Part shown: piece by piece, positions 24,001-32,289 of the stretch
How the letters are laid out: the number at the start of each line of letters is the position of its first letter
Position numbering within the stretch: position 1 is the first letter of the stretch
Source of the DNA: Haliotis asinina
Lineage: Eukaryota; Mollusca; Gastropoda; Lepetellida; Haliotidae
Length of the DNA stretch: 64,000 nt
Reading direction: 5' to 3'
Assembly: GCF_037392515.1 (NCBI RefSeq)
Contig: NC_090280.1
Location: 20,150,618-20,214,617, forward strand
Program-made: the position numbers and the translations under genes
The notes under the pieces: model-generated
Database searches by the model: none
What the model saw: only the letters and a program-made list of their open reading frames with translations
What the model was told of the DNA's origin: nothing

Positions 24001-27000
24001 AGTGTAGAACAGGCCTTCAGCAACCCATGTTTGCCATAAAAGGCGACTAACAGGATCGACTGGTCAGGCTCGCTGACTTGCTTGACAATTGCGCAGATCG
24101 ATGCTCATGTTGTTGATCACTGGATTGTCTGGTCCACACTAGATTATTTACAGATCGCTGCCATGTAGCTGGAATATTGTTGAGTGCGGCGTAAAACTAA
24201 ACTCACTCACTCACATCCTGGTAGTTCTCTTTTGACTATATAACTGACAGTCAAATAGATAATGATAAGAATTTTCACAAACATTTCCACAAGTACAACT
24301 TGGGTTACCTCGGAAGAGATCATGATTCAGTTATGGGGCTGCGCAATAAAACCGGTTTACCCGTATTTATCGGTTCAGACATGAAATCGATACGTATTTC
24401 GATACCCTGATCGAAAACCGCCATTTTCGACATGCAATCGGAAAACTTCGTAACACGTTGTTCACACTGGAAATCAAGTTAAGTTTTTTGGTTTGGAGTT
24501 GTGTTCTTCATTTTTGTTCAGGTGTTTTGCAGTGTTTTGGATCTGAATATTATAAATATTTATTCATTAATGACTAGTGATCTCTGATAACCAGGTCAAG
24601 TTATATAGTCCCGGGGCTTTTGGAAGAGTGGAGAAACTATTACCACTATGTTGATGTTACAGTGTTCATTGTTGTCTTCATTTTGACATGATTAAAAGTT
24701 TTCATTAAAGCTTAATCAAGGGTAAAGAATTTATTGTCTTCGTAAGTTAATTATAAGTATTTTGGGGTTTTTTTTAGTTTTTTGTATTTTTTATTTGCTT
24801 TCCAATCGCAGTATGAAAATACTCTGTCTTACCCATCCCTATTCAGTCATAACAATTTGTCTGGTTCATTCAGTACCACATTGACACCAAGAACAAAATT
24901 ATTGGGACTGTTCTCTCTATCAACTAGTGAAATGTTCTTTCTAACCAGGCAAGCCACGTCAGCGAACAAGCAGTCCTCAAAATGTGACCAAGATGGTGTC
25001 CGAGTCTGCGATATTCACCGTCAACGTCATCGCCGACCCTCCTCCTCAGTATACGTGGAAGATCAAATATCCAGATACTGGTTTCGTTAGAGAATTGCAG
25101 AACAGGTCTGACCATATTGCAATAATCAAGAAAAACTTGATGACATCGCTGAACGTCACAGTAGAAAACGCTGACGACTACGCTCAGTATATCCTTGAGG
25201 TCATGAACGGAGAAGGGGCGACAACTCTAAATTACTGGCTTCGTTCTCAAAGTAAGAGTTTGTGGTTTGATGTTTAAAATTATTTTTTATGAAATCATGA
25301 ACGAACTGATAAGCAGTACAACCATATTTATAACCCTGGCTAGCTATTCTCGAAACGTTTGTAGCCTTACGAGCTTCGATAATTTACTCCGATCAAAGTG
25401 TTGAATTCTTAGGGCTACGAACGTTTCGAGACCAAGAATGGGTTTACGGGTTTAATTGTTTCAAAACACGTCACAAATAAGAAACTGTATTGTAAATAAT
25501 TATGTCATGAGTCTGAAGATAAGGTGTTTTATGTCAGCAACTTTCGTGTACAACAGGGGCGGTGGGGTGGACTAGTAGTTAAAGAGTTCTCTCGTCACGC
25601 CGAATACCCGGGTTCGATTCCCCACATGAATACAGTGACTGAAGCCTATTTCAGGATCTTTCAACTGTTAGTTTGCAGGACGCCTGGATTAGAGTTAAGA
25701 TGGCCGTATTTTAATGTATGGCACGTACGACTATCTTAGCATGACGAGGGTTCGAAATTTCATGCGACTGAATATTGTAAAAGGCGTCTTAAAACCATAC
25801 TCGCTCACTATGGATCAATGTTTAACCCTAGCTGCTTGTGATTCACAAGATGGTTAAAAGTAATCATCCTACCGGGTACCCAATCTTTGCCGGACTCTCG
25901 AATAACTCGATTGGGGTCGTGACGCTCTCGGGCCATTTCCGGTCACACCGTCGTGGTATTATTGTGTTTGACTCACCAGTTGTAACCAAATGAAAAATTA
26001 ATGTATTTGGTAGTTCATTGGTATAAGCCTTTGCTCCTTACGCTGATACCGCAACCTTTAAATTTCCGATAACTATTTCTGGTTTCCTGCAAAGTCGTGA
26101 GGCTGGAATGTTGCTAATAAAAGAGTAGAAGAGTACTCACATAGTCTAGAATCAACAGGGGCAATAAGTTAGCCTAATATATATGCACATGAGTCTGGTT
26201 CTACGCCGCTGTTTGCAATATTCCAGCAATATCACGGCGTAGGACACCAGAAGTGTGTTTCAAACATTACACCTATGTTAGGAGTTATCCTAGTAGTTCG
26301 TCTCTACGATAACCCGGTTTGATTTCACACATTGGTTCGATGTGTTGAATCCATTTTGTGACCCCCGCCCTGGTATGTCTGGAATATTGCTAAAAGCGCA
26401 AAACGAAACTCACTAACTCACATTATTCAAGTTGTATGTCAGATCTATATAAATGTATTCTTCCGGCTAGAATATTGATCTTCATCAACCCATGCGTGTC
26501 GTAACTAACGGAATACGGTGGTCAGGCATGTCATCGGTTCCCAATTGCGCAGATCGATGTTCATGCTGTTCATCACTGGATTGTCTGGTTTAGACTCGAT
26601 AATTTACAGCAATATTGCTGAAAGCTGCTTGAAACTAAACTCACTCTCTCTAAATTAGATATGTTGTTTGTTAAGCGGCGCCGTTCAGGGTTCAAGACCT
26701 AGAAGCGGCTAAAGTGACGACAGATTCCATCACCGTACGCTGGACATCGGCCTTCGACGGCGGTGCTCGGCAACAGTATCACCTACAGTACCAGACCACA
26801 CTGGACAGGGAGAGGCGGGTCTGGACACAGAAGACAGCCATGATTGAAGACCCCGGTCGGAAGAATGTGGTGAAGGCAACCATATCAGACATCCACCCTG
26901 GTAGAACGTACACCGTTAGAATATTCTCCAACAACACTTTTGGGAACAGTGAATATTCCAACAGCATCAACCTCACGACGTTAGGTAGGAATTCGATTAT

Positions 27001-29628
27001 TGTCACATACTTCATCACATGGATGATAGCATAGTTCACAGGCAAACCGTAGTGCAAATACGGTTGCGCAGGAAAAGAATATGACCAGTCTTCTTATACG
27101 CGAGCGAAGCCAGCAAATGTTGGCAACGCATGTCCATCGCTTCGGTCGAAAACTATTTTTCATGGCAAAATAAGATATCACCACCATCAGGTATACACCC
27201 ACTTCTTCAATGGTTTGTGCTTTCAGATTTCCAACCCCATGTTGACTAATTACTCACGTGAAATATATTTTATTCAACATTTAAGGACAATTCGTGGTTT
27301 ATCACGTTTTTCATCTCCAATCCCCGTGTCAGCATGCGGTTCAGCGGAATGAAGGAACAAGAGGGCATTATTTCATTTGCAATACTTTTAGAGTTAGCTC
27401 CCTTGCTTCATTCGCCCACTACGCTAGAAGTGATTTATGTAGAATAAATTCTAGGAAACGTTTAACAATAACGACAACAGATAAGACAAATAAACTCCAA
27501 CAGGTTCATGCTAAAATTAGGCAATATGATATTTCTTTTTTTTAATTTCTGCTTATTCTTGTTCCTTCACTCCGTTGAACCGGAAGCTGACGGAGGTAAC
27601 TGAGGCGAAGAACGATCTGAATACCACAAGTGGCGCTTACAGTGTTTTGTTTTATTGGTTTTTTATTATTATTTATAGTGCCAGAACAGTTGTCGGGCGA
27701 GGCTGGGATTGGGATAGGCCTTGCAATAGCCATCCTTCTTGTAGCAGTAATCATTGGGTGCCTAGTGCTGTGGATTAAAGTGGTTCGACCAATGAGAAGT
27801 AAGTAAGATAACTGCGCATGCGCATTATGACGTCTATAACCCATGAAATCTAAAGACGTCTCTCTGTTGTATTGTTGAGGAAAATGCGAGATGACGTCAT
27901 CCATTGTTCATGAAGTCACGAGTTTATCACATTTTGTCATTTAAACAAACGACTACAATTTACCCGAGTTACTTAGCTTAGCTAAATATACGTAAATATA
28001 CCTACTGAAATAGCAGAAATAACGTGAAACGTGAATTCACTTATTATGACTCCACTTTGCAGATAAGGAAAAGAAGAAAACTGGACTGTAAGTTCATATG
28101 CATTTTAACTATAACCAACGCTGATGTAAAGGGTTTTACTGTTTTTATATCAAATACTAGTACTGTATTTTATGCGATTCTCGATGTAGGCGACAACGTT
28201 TGAGGGAATAATGTAACCTTAAAATGCAGTTAAGGATGTTTGAGATATGAGATATGGCATCAGAGCAGCGGTGTACTTTAGTGGTCTAGTGGGCTCGTCA
28301 ACCCGAAGGCCCGAGTTCGATTCGCCTTATGTTTGAAGCCCAGTTCTGATGTCCTCCGCCATGATATAGCTGGGATATTGCTAAAAGCGGCGTAAAACTA
28401 ATCTCACTCACTCACTAAATGAGTGAAAAAAACGTCCATCTGGGGTCCGTGTACACAACCCAAAACCAACGAATACCGATCATAGTGTAAGGTTGACATG
28501 TATAATTGGCCCGAAAGATATTGTATAGTAAGGAGAAAATATGCATGACATGGAAAGCTTTTGAGAAGATCATCCTGTGTTGTCTTTTCTCAACTCTCGT
28601 TATCGCTATGACTCACTTGTTTTGCTTGATTCTTAGAAAGATCAACAATTCAGAATACGACCCACAATCGGTTGAAAATGCAGGTATGTCAATAAGTGAA
28701 CCATGCATAACGGCCTTATTGTCCAGGCAAGTGAACACACACATGATCACATTATAGTTCAGATACGTCATCATGTCAGCATGTCAACACACACAATCAC
28801 CCCATTCTCTAGGTATGTCACAACACGATCAATCACCTAATTCTCCATGTCAACATCCAGATGACGTTTCTTTAAAAAGACAAATATCTCAGAAAATATA
28901 CGAATGGTGCGAATAAGAAATGACTTTGTGGCTATCATCCCAGTGTATGTGTGAATATTTTTATTGACCTAGGTATGTCCCATTATTCTCACCTGGACGT
29001 AAACACCCGTGAAAAGGATTCGCCGGAGATGTATGATGACCTGAACAATGCACCGGTATACCAGAACTACAACCATCCACAGAATAGTAAGTGAGACAGT
29101 TGGTTAGTAAGGATATTGTAGTTGGATGAAAGAAGGGCTGAATGGGTTGATGGGTGAGTACAGGGTCGATGAATGAGTAAGGGGTGGGTGAGTGAGTCGG
29201 AGAGTTGACTGGTAAGGATACGGTGGGTGGATTGGTGGTTGAATGTGTGACTGAGTGGGTGGGTTGGTGGTTGGTGGGAGTAGAGAGATGAGTGAGTTGG
29301 GGGTGGGTGATTTGGGGGTGGGTGGGTAGTAGGTGAGGATATGGTCTGTGTATGACTGAGGGGCTGAGTAGTGGGTGAGTTTATGAGTGAGTTGTTATAA
29401 GTTAGGTTGTGCGCCCTTCTGGCAGTATTTCAGCTATATCCGGGCTGCTTAATAATGAGTATGGGCAGCAACAATTTTAGACGTTCATTACTTCAAGCAT
29501 GGAATTGTGCTGACAAAGCAAGAATCCTAACCAGTACGAATTAGAATTTGAACCTAGACTATCTGTTCTTGCCTTGAAAAATAAGCATGCCTGAGTCAGC
29601 CTCTTTTTCCATTCATACTAGTCACTAT

Positions 29629-29662
<34 letters not shown>

Positions 29663-31141
29663 GATGATGGTGCATTGCAGATTCACCAGGTGCAGTCTCA
29701 CCCGAAGTTTACATGAACCTCTCTGGTCTTAAAGAAAACGGTAAGCTTGAAACAAACATCCTCTTCTTTTTCCATTGAACAGAGCACAATGCCAATTCAT
29801 TTTGGCAGAGAGACAATGAACTTGACTAGACTATGCATGTGTTTGTCTTGGGTGACAGCCTCTTATTATAACTCCTTCATAGCGATGGGATCGTGAGGTC
29901 AGATTCGCTGACGTGGTTGATGCTTGCCAACATGGCCACATAGACTGACAGATCACACTCACTCACACACTCACACAAATCACACAACACTATTGAATTT
30001 TAAAGGCATGGTGTGTAGAACATGTACAACATGCTTGAATGCCTCTCTTTCTCACTCATTCTGGATTTTTATTTGTTGTTGTTGTTGTTTCCAGAAAAAG
30101 AACCCAAAGACAAGAAAGAAAACAAAAAGAAAAAGAAGCAAGGAAAAGCCAAAGACCAAACCGAGGGTTATGAGAATAGGGCCACACAGGGTATAAGTCG
30201 TATTATTTTCAAAAATGCTTTCCCATATATACTCTACATGTATATGTACTCCCATATGTACTTACATATGGATATATGCATCCTAGTGTGTATAAATTCT
30301 CCTCATCTACTGATATGTGCATTCACTCTAAGCTTGTACACATTCAACCCTCATTTACATCAACGTGTAGTATTGAACATAGAAAATGCCATCATTGCCG
30401 GTCGGGGTATCGAGTCAAGGTATGGGTGTCAACCAGGTTACGGGTGCCAAGTAAGCTACCTACAGGTGTCAAGCAAGGTACTGGTCTGAAGAAGGGGATG
30501 GGTGTAAAGCAAGATACAGATGTCAAGTTAAGTACGGGTGTCAAGAAGGGTACGGGTATCAAGTAAGGTACGGATTTCAAGCAAGGTACGGATTTCAAGC
30601 AAGATACTGCTGTCAAGCAAAATACGATCAAGTGTCACATAGGGTACAGGTGTCAACCAGGGTACGGGTGTCAACCAGGGTACGGGTTTCAAGCAAGGTA
30701 CGGGTGTCAAGCATTGTACGGGTGCCAGGCAAGGTACAATGTGATATGTACGTTGCATGACATTAACATTGTTGAGGTTGGTCCGTCACTTCTGGGCATG
30801 TCTGGCACAGACATATTTGTCTAGCATATCGGGAACGGCGAGGTAGCCTAGCGGTTAAAGCGTCTTTTCGTCACGCTGAAGACCCGAGTTCTCCACATGG
30901 GTACAATGCGTGAGGTCCATTTCTGGTGTTCATATTTTTGGGATTTTGCTAAAGGTGGCGTAAAACCAAACTCACTCACTCCAGCGTACTGGTAAGGTGC
31001 TTCTTATCATATGTATCCAACCTAACTGTACTTTCAGGAAATGATTCTGCGCATGTCAAAAACAGGCATGTTCGACGCCATAAACACAGGCCGGATGCAT
31101 ACCAAAATACTGAAATACAATATTATACAGGTTTGGAGTAG
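17952..31141 (+). CDS. Ig/FN3 receptor with tyrosine motifs (gene span)
   Basis: Fourteen exons join in frame to 2,085 nt (694 codons plus TAG). Order: signal peptide 1-17; Ig1 about 24-128 (C44, W59, C110); Ig2 129-210 (C153, W165, C192); Ig3 211-302 (C236, C281, no core Trp); Ig-like 4 303-403 (W present, both cysteines replaced); FN3 404-506; TM about 517-539; basic juxtamembrane and a 150-residue tail with Y562, Y575, Y591, Y600, Y619, Y654, Y682, Y690. Y575 and Y591 form YSHL-x12-YDDL, within ITAM spacing; the first also fits the ITIM pattern SxYxxL. YQN, YMN, YEN and YQN are Grb2-type SH2 docking patterns. Known of the family: such proteins act in adhesion or immune-type signalling at the plasma membrane. 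Ligand and exact orthology are unknown; nephrin-like or immune-receptor-like are both possible. An in-frame upstream ATG at 17913 would give 707 aa. Confidence 0.88.
18020..18243. repeat. 51-bp tandem repeat in intron 1
   Basis: 'gat(c/a)ttcag' recurs at 18040, 18091, 18142, 18193 and 18244, an exact 51-bp period. The unit equals the first part of family S2 ('gttagaactgatcttcag') plus local sequence, so an S2 head appears to have been amplified in tandem. The 17-codon frame stays open on both strands by arithmetic only. Confidence 0.92.
18239..18446 (+). mobile_element. repeat family S2
   Basis: Continues directly from the 51-bp array: 'gttagaattgatcttcatga', 'ggctcactgacttggttgac', 'catgtcatcgtatcccagtt', 'atgctgttgaacactggat', 'attgctggaatatggctgga', 'ggcgtaaagc'. 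Confidence 0.82.
18680..18886 (+). mobile_element. repeat family S2
   Basis: Well-kept copy: 'gatcttcagcaacccatgct', 'gtaagaggcgagtaacgaga', 'gatcgatgctcatgttgttg', 'attatttacagaccgccgcc', 'agctggaatattgttgagtg', 'cggcgtaaatctaaactcac' with (ACTC)n tail. Confidence 0.9.
19172..19203. repeat. (CA)n microsatellite
   Basis: Short CA runs interrupted by GGG, inside intron 1. Confidence 0.8.
19282..19617 (+). CDS. receptor exon 2: Ig domain 1
   Basis: Acceptor 'ctatcctccag', donor 't|gtaagtg'; 336 nt, phase 1-1. Residues 17-128. Shows the Ig pattern: C44 in 'LTC', W59 in 'LTW', Y108-x-C110 in 'AYTCK'. One exon encodes the whole domain. Several NxT sites (N51, N90, N118) could carry N-glycans. 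Confidence 0.92.
19665..19815 (-). mobile_element. repeat family S2 (intron 2)
   Basis: Minus-strand copy: 'ataatccagctatatggcat', 'gacaacccagtgataaacag', 'gtgtcaatcaagtcagcgag', 'gaccacccgatcctgttag'. Confidence 0.85.
20008..20177 (+). mobile_element. SINE S1 (intron 2)
   Basis: Head 'tggggtagcctagtggttaa' with intact A box, then 'gcaatgtggtaagccca', and tail 'ctcactcactcattc'. Its tail ends only 27 bp before exon 3. Confidence 0.88.
20205..20348 (+). CDS. receptor exon 3: first half of Ig domain 2
   Basis: Acceptor 'gatatctttag', donor 'tcag|gtaggc'; 144 nt, phase 1-1. Residues 129-176, with C153 ('LLLTC'), 'LPTATIQW' (W165). The domain is finished by exon 4, so this Ig domain is split by an intron, unlike the others. 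Confidence 0.9.
20349..21041 (+). other. receptor intron 3
   Basis: Contains a perfect 24-bp tandem duplication at about 20498-20545 (gggatcgatacagctcac type) followed by a further partial unit. Ends 'tgtccttcacag'. Confidence 0.8.
21042..21143 (+). CDS. receptor exon 4: second half of Ig domain 2
   Basis: 102 nt, phase 1-1, residues 177-210. Has the Ig signature 'DAGTYTC' (C192) and 'ATNSRGSATG'. Donor 'aatt|gtacgt'. Together with exon 3 it gives an 82-residue I-set-like domain. Confidence 0.92.
21355..21545 (-). mobile_element. repeat family S2 (intron 4)
   Basis: Minus strand: 'ttttacgctgcaccctgaac', 'gacaatccagttatcaacag', 'catgagcatcgatctgcac', 'caagcatgggttgctgaaga'. Confidence 0.88.
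21910..22071 (+). mobile_element. SINE S1 (intron 4)
   Basis: 'aggggtagcctactggttaa', 'gcgttcgctcgtcacgccga', 'gggtacaacgtgtgaagccc', 'ccgccgcgatattgcaggac', 'taaaagcggtgtaaaacc', with CTCACT tail. Nearly full and well preserved. Confidence 0.92.
22452..22727 (+). CDS. receptor exon 5: Ig domain 3
   Basis: Acceptor 'ttgttcttcag', donor 'ttgt|gtgagt'; 276 nt, phase 1-1, residues 211-302. C236 ('VTISC') and C281 ('DTGTYRC') are present; the usual core Trp is replaced ('TLTIT'). An extra C273 may pair elsewhere. Read-through of the donor meets a stop after eight codons. Confidence 0.9.
22728..23280. repeat. GTGA minisatellite carrying copies of the exon 5 donor
   Basis: The exon 5 end plus its donor ('attgt|gtgagtataaagtgag') is repeated, so donor-like sites lie at 22728, 22801, 22850, 22907 and 22972, with 'gaggtcacgaaaacac' between them. 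The array then decays into GTGA/GAAT units to about 23280. Confidence 0.93.
23281..24007 (+). other. receptor intron 5, unique part
   Basis: Unrecognised AT-rich intronic DNA; no exon-like frame with both splice sites seen. Confidence 0.5.
24008..24214 (+). mobile_element. repeat family S2 (intron 5)
   Basis: Well-preserved copy: 'cttcagcaacccatgtttgc', 'ggcgactaacaggatcgact', 'gatcgatgctcatgttgttg', 'agctggaatattgttgagtg', 'cggcgtaaaactaaactcac'. Confidence 0.92.
24949..25251 (+). CDS. receptor exon 6: Ig-like domain 4, cysteine-less
   Basis: Acceptor 'ctttctaaccag', donor 'caaa|gtaaga'; 303 nt, phase 1-1, residues 303-403. The fold pattern is clear ('ADPPPQYTW', then 'ENADDYAQYILEV', 'NGEG'), but the two core cysteines are replaced by Val and Leu. 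Such disulfide-free Ig domains are known elsewhere (for example CD2 domain 1), so the domain can still fold. Confidence 0.85.
25346..25431. repeat. foldback element (intron 6)
   Basis: Arms 'tctcgaaacgtttgtagcc' (from 25348) and its complement 'ggctacgaacgtttcgaga' (to 25431) surround about 40 bp. Looks like a small MITE. Confidence 0.8.
25557..25810 (+). mobile_element. SINE S1 interrupted by about 90 bp
   Basis: Head 'ggcggtggggtggactagta', 'cgggttcgattccccacatg' (B box intact), then from about 25660 unrelated sequence, then the SINE end 'gaatattgtaaaaggcgtct' and 'actcgctcac'. Confidence 0.8.
26187..26422. mobile_element. inverted pair of SINE S1 copies (intron 6)
   Basis: Minus-strand partial copy 26187-26285 ('tctacgccgctgtttgcaat', 'ccagcaatatcacggcgtag') joined head-on to a plus-strand copy 26286-26422 ('tcctagtagttcg', 'cccggtttgatttcacacat', 'ctggaatattgctaaaagcg'). 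Confidence 0.82.
26468..26651 (+). mobile_element. repeat family S2 (intron 6)
   Basis: 'gaatattgatcttcatcaac', 'cagatcgatgttcatgctgt', 'catcactggattgtctggtt', 'aatttacagcaatattgctg', 'aaactaaactcactctctct'. The tail ends 24 bp before exon 7. Confidence 0.85.
26676..26984 (+). CDS. receptor exon 7: fibronectin type III domain
   Basis: 309 nt, phase 1-1, residues 404-506. FN3 marks: 'APFRVQDLEAAKVTTDSITV' is typical of the first strands, 'VRW' core Trp, 'YHLQY', 'IHPGRTYTVRIFS', 'GNSEYS'. The acceptor must be 'tttgttaag' at 26675; the stronger-looking 'ccgttcag' at 26688 would put a stop in frame, so I reject it. Confidence 0.9.
26985..27678 (+). other. receptor intron 7
   Basis: No repeat or further exon recognised; ends in 'attattatttatag'. 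Confidence 0.6.
27679..27798 (+). CDS. receptor exon 8: transmembrane segment
   Basis: 120 nt, phase 1-1, residues 507-546. A glycine/isoleucine/leucine-rich membrane span of about 23 residues (517-539) is followed by 'KVVRPMR', the positive stop-transfer side. Donor 'gagaa|gtaagt'. Confidence 0.92.
28063..28087 (+). CDS. receptor exon 9: 25-nt microexon
   Basis: Acceptor 'ccactttgcag', donor 'ggact|gtaagt'. Encodes a basic juxtamembrane stretch NKEKKKTG. Enters in phase 1 and leaves in phase 2; exon 10 restores phase 1, so the two exons must be spliced in or out together to keep frame. Confidence 0.8.
28267..28416 (+). mobile_element. SINE S1 (intron 9)
   Basis: 'agtggtctagtgggctcg', 'cccgagttcgattcgcc', 'gaagcccagttctgatgtcc', 'gctaaaagcggcgtaaaact', CTCA tail. 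Confidence 0.85.
28637..28683 (+). CDS. receptor exon 10
   Basis: 47 nt between 'ttgattcttag' and 'gcag|gtatgt'; phase 2 in, phase 1 out. Residues about 555-570, 'KINNSEYDPQSVENA', with Y562 in YDPQ, a possible SH2 site. Confidence 0.8.
28973..29086 (+). CDS. receptor exon 11: ITAM-like pair plus YQN
   Basis: 114 nt, phase 1-1, residues 571-608. Acceptor 'ttattgacctag', donor 'aata|gtaagt'. Contains YSHL (575-578), twelve residues, YDDL (591-594), then YQN (600-602). YxxL-x(6-12)-YxxL is the ITAM definition, so spacing is at its upper limit. YQN is a Grb2-type docking pattern. Three signals in 38 residues make this the densest part of the tail. Confidence 0.87.
29090..29400. repeat. GTGA/GGGT-type degenerate repeat (intron 11)
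   Basis: Irregular 'gagtgagt', 'gggtgggtga' and 'ggttggtgg' words following the exon 11 donor. Confidence 0.75.
29629..29669. repeat. (GAT)n microsatellite
   Basis: About 12 GAT triplets, ending 11 bp before exon 12. Confidence 0.9.
29681..29740 (+). CDS. receptor exon 12: YMN cassette
   Basis: 60 nt, phase 1-1, residues 609-628. Acceptor 'tggtgcattgcag', donor 'aacg|gtaagc'. Carries Y619 in 'EVYMNL', which fits both YxN and YxxL. Confidence 0.87.
29874..29965 (+). mobile_element. repeat family S2, fragment (intron 12)
   Basis: Only the middle remains: 'gatgggatcgtgaggtcaga', 'tcgctgacgtggttgatgc', then a tail-like 'cactcactcacacactcac'. Confidence 0.5.
30095..30190 (+). CDS. receptor exon 13: lysine-rich segment with YEN
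   Basis: 96 nt, phase 1-1, residues 629-660. Acceptor 'tgttgtttccag', donor 'cagg|gtataa' (weaker than the others). A highly basic KKKKK-type run precedes Y654 in 'GYENR' (YxN). The basic run could bind acidic lipids or act as a localisation signal; that is inference. Confidence 0.82.
30395..30750. repeat. 18-bp minisatellite (intron 13)
   Basis: About 19 units of 'gtgtcaagcaaggtacgg' with changes. Because 18 is a multiple of three it gives hexapeptide-repeat frames on both strands (96 and 79 codons), which I do not call as genes. Confidence 0.92.
30835..30981 (+). mobile_element. SINE S1 (intron 13)
   Basis: 'gaggtagcctagcggttaaa', 'cgtcacgctgaagacccgag', 'gggtacaatgcgtgaggtcc', 'ttttgctaaaggtggcgtaa', CTCA tail. 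A few bases of the B box ('gttcgattcc') are deleted, so the copy is probably dead. Confidence 0.88.
31038..31141 (+). CDS. receptor exon 14: last exon, YQN and C-terminus
   Basis: Acceptor 'tgtactttcag'; coding to TAG at 31139-31141. Residues 661-694: a basic 'RHVRRHKHR' stretch, then Y682 in 'DAYQNTE' (YxN) and the end 'QYYTGLE', whose YTGL is another YxxL. A donor-like 'gtttgg' at 31131 is weak; the stop 9 nt after it supports a terminal exon. No clear AATAAA was found in the next few hundred bases. Confidence 0.8.
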
Positions 31142-31585
31142 CCATTTTTTGACGCTTAGCATGCATGCTGTTTGCTTCCTCTTCAACATTAACTCATGAA
31201 CGTTAATATACTGTTGAACAAATGAAGTACCCAAATGTTGATGTGTTGGATTTTTAGTTGAAAATATCATATATTATATATAGCTATATTATTTTCATAA
31301 ACCAACCCGGCAATCACTCAGTCAGCACTGAGCAAAACATTCTGCTTTATTAATGAATAGTATTTCACTTAATTCTTCAAAATATGCTTTCATTCACACA
31401 GTAGATTGTAGGTATCCTAGACATGATGTCAGTAAATTTACACATCAAACACTGAAGTAAGGATGTTGAAATTCATTTTCCACACCAGTCTTAATTAACC
31501 CAAAACATTTTCACACCAAAGTACGATAGGAATGAATGATGGGGAAATGTACTTTAAAATAGTTTACAATTTAATTTCAGTTAGA
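31142..31585 (+). other. possible 3' UTR, AT-rich
   Basis: Follows the stop; AT-rich, no recognised repeat. The poly(A) site is not identified. Confidence 0.4.
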
Positions 31586-31743
31586 GGGGGAGGTGAGGCA
31601 ATTTAGCGGTTACTCGTCACTCCGATGGCCCGGGTTCGATTCCTCATATGGGTACAATGTGTGAAGCCCATTTTTGGTGTCCCCCGCCGTGATATTGCTG
31701 AAATATCGCTAACGTGGTGTAAAACGTTACTATCTCACTCACT
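31586..31743 (+). mobile_element. SINE S1
   Basis: 'aggtgaggcaatttagcggt', 'cgggttcgattcctcatatg', 'ggtacaatgtgtgaagccca', 'gtgtcccccgccgtgatatt', 'taacgtggtgtaaaacg'. About 8 bp are missing between the two promoter boxes. Confidence 0.9.
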
Positions 31744-31891
31744 CTTTCAATAAGCTGTTACAGGGAACTAAATTATTGATAATGCTTTGACCTTTATTGT
31801 GTTTCGTTGGAAATGGCAGTCAGTTTGATCCACCATACTCGTGATATTCCCATTTTACCATAACTGTATTTGTCACTTAAAGATCTTTGTC

Positions 31892-31966
31892 CCGACCAAA
31901 ACGTTCTTAACGTTACGACCTGTCGTAACTCTATAGTTACGTAGCTGCGAACGTTTTGTGTATCGG
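31892..31966. repeat. foldback element
   Basis: Left 'ccgaccaaaacgttc' and right 'gaacgttttgtgtatcgg' pair as an inverted repeat; inside, 'gttacgacctgtcgtaac' is a second palindrome. Shares the words acgttc, gtcgtaac and cgtag with the other foldbacks in the window. Confidence 0.75.
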
Positions 31967-32289
31967 AATCCTAGCCTACTGTCAAAACTTGGCACTAAGG
32001 GAGTTGCAACCTCCATATCTGATCTGGCGATCTGAAGATTTTACGAACTCTCCATGGAGCGAGATCCATCTCTATGATAATATTGTTTCAGAAAAAGTTG
32101 AACCTGAAAATGAATATCTATCCATTCTTTATTCCAGGAAATGTGTACGATTTATTTGGGTTCCACTATATCACAATGTCGTTATTCTCCCAGCCATTAA
32201 TCACTTACGTTTCCGTTGCAGAGGAACTCTACGCCAATTCATGATCAACACTGGGCGAGAAGAAACTGCCAACTTCTTTCAACGCAAAT

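Noticed and set aside
26689-26714. Acceptor 'ccgttcag' for receptor exon 7
   Set aside because: In the phase set by exon 6 it gives a TAG within five codons; 'tttgttaag' at 26675 keeps the FN3 frame and adds conserved first-strand residues.
30276-30758. hexapeptide-repeat ORFs on both strands
   Set aside because: Products of the 18-bp intronic minisatellite inside intron 13 of the receptor.
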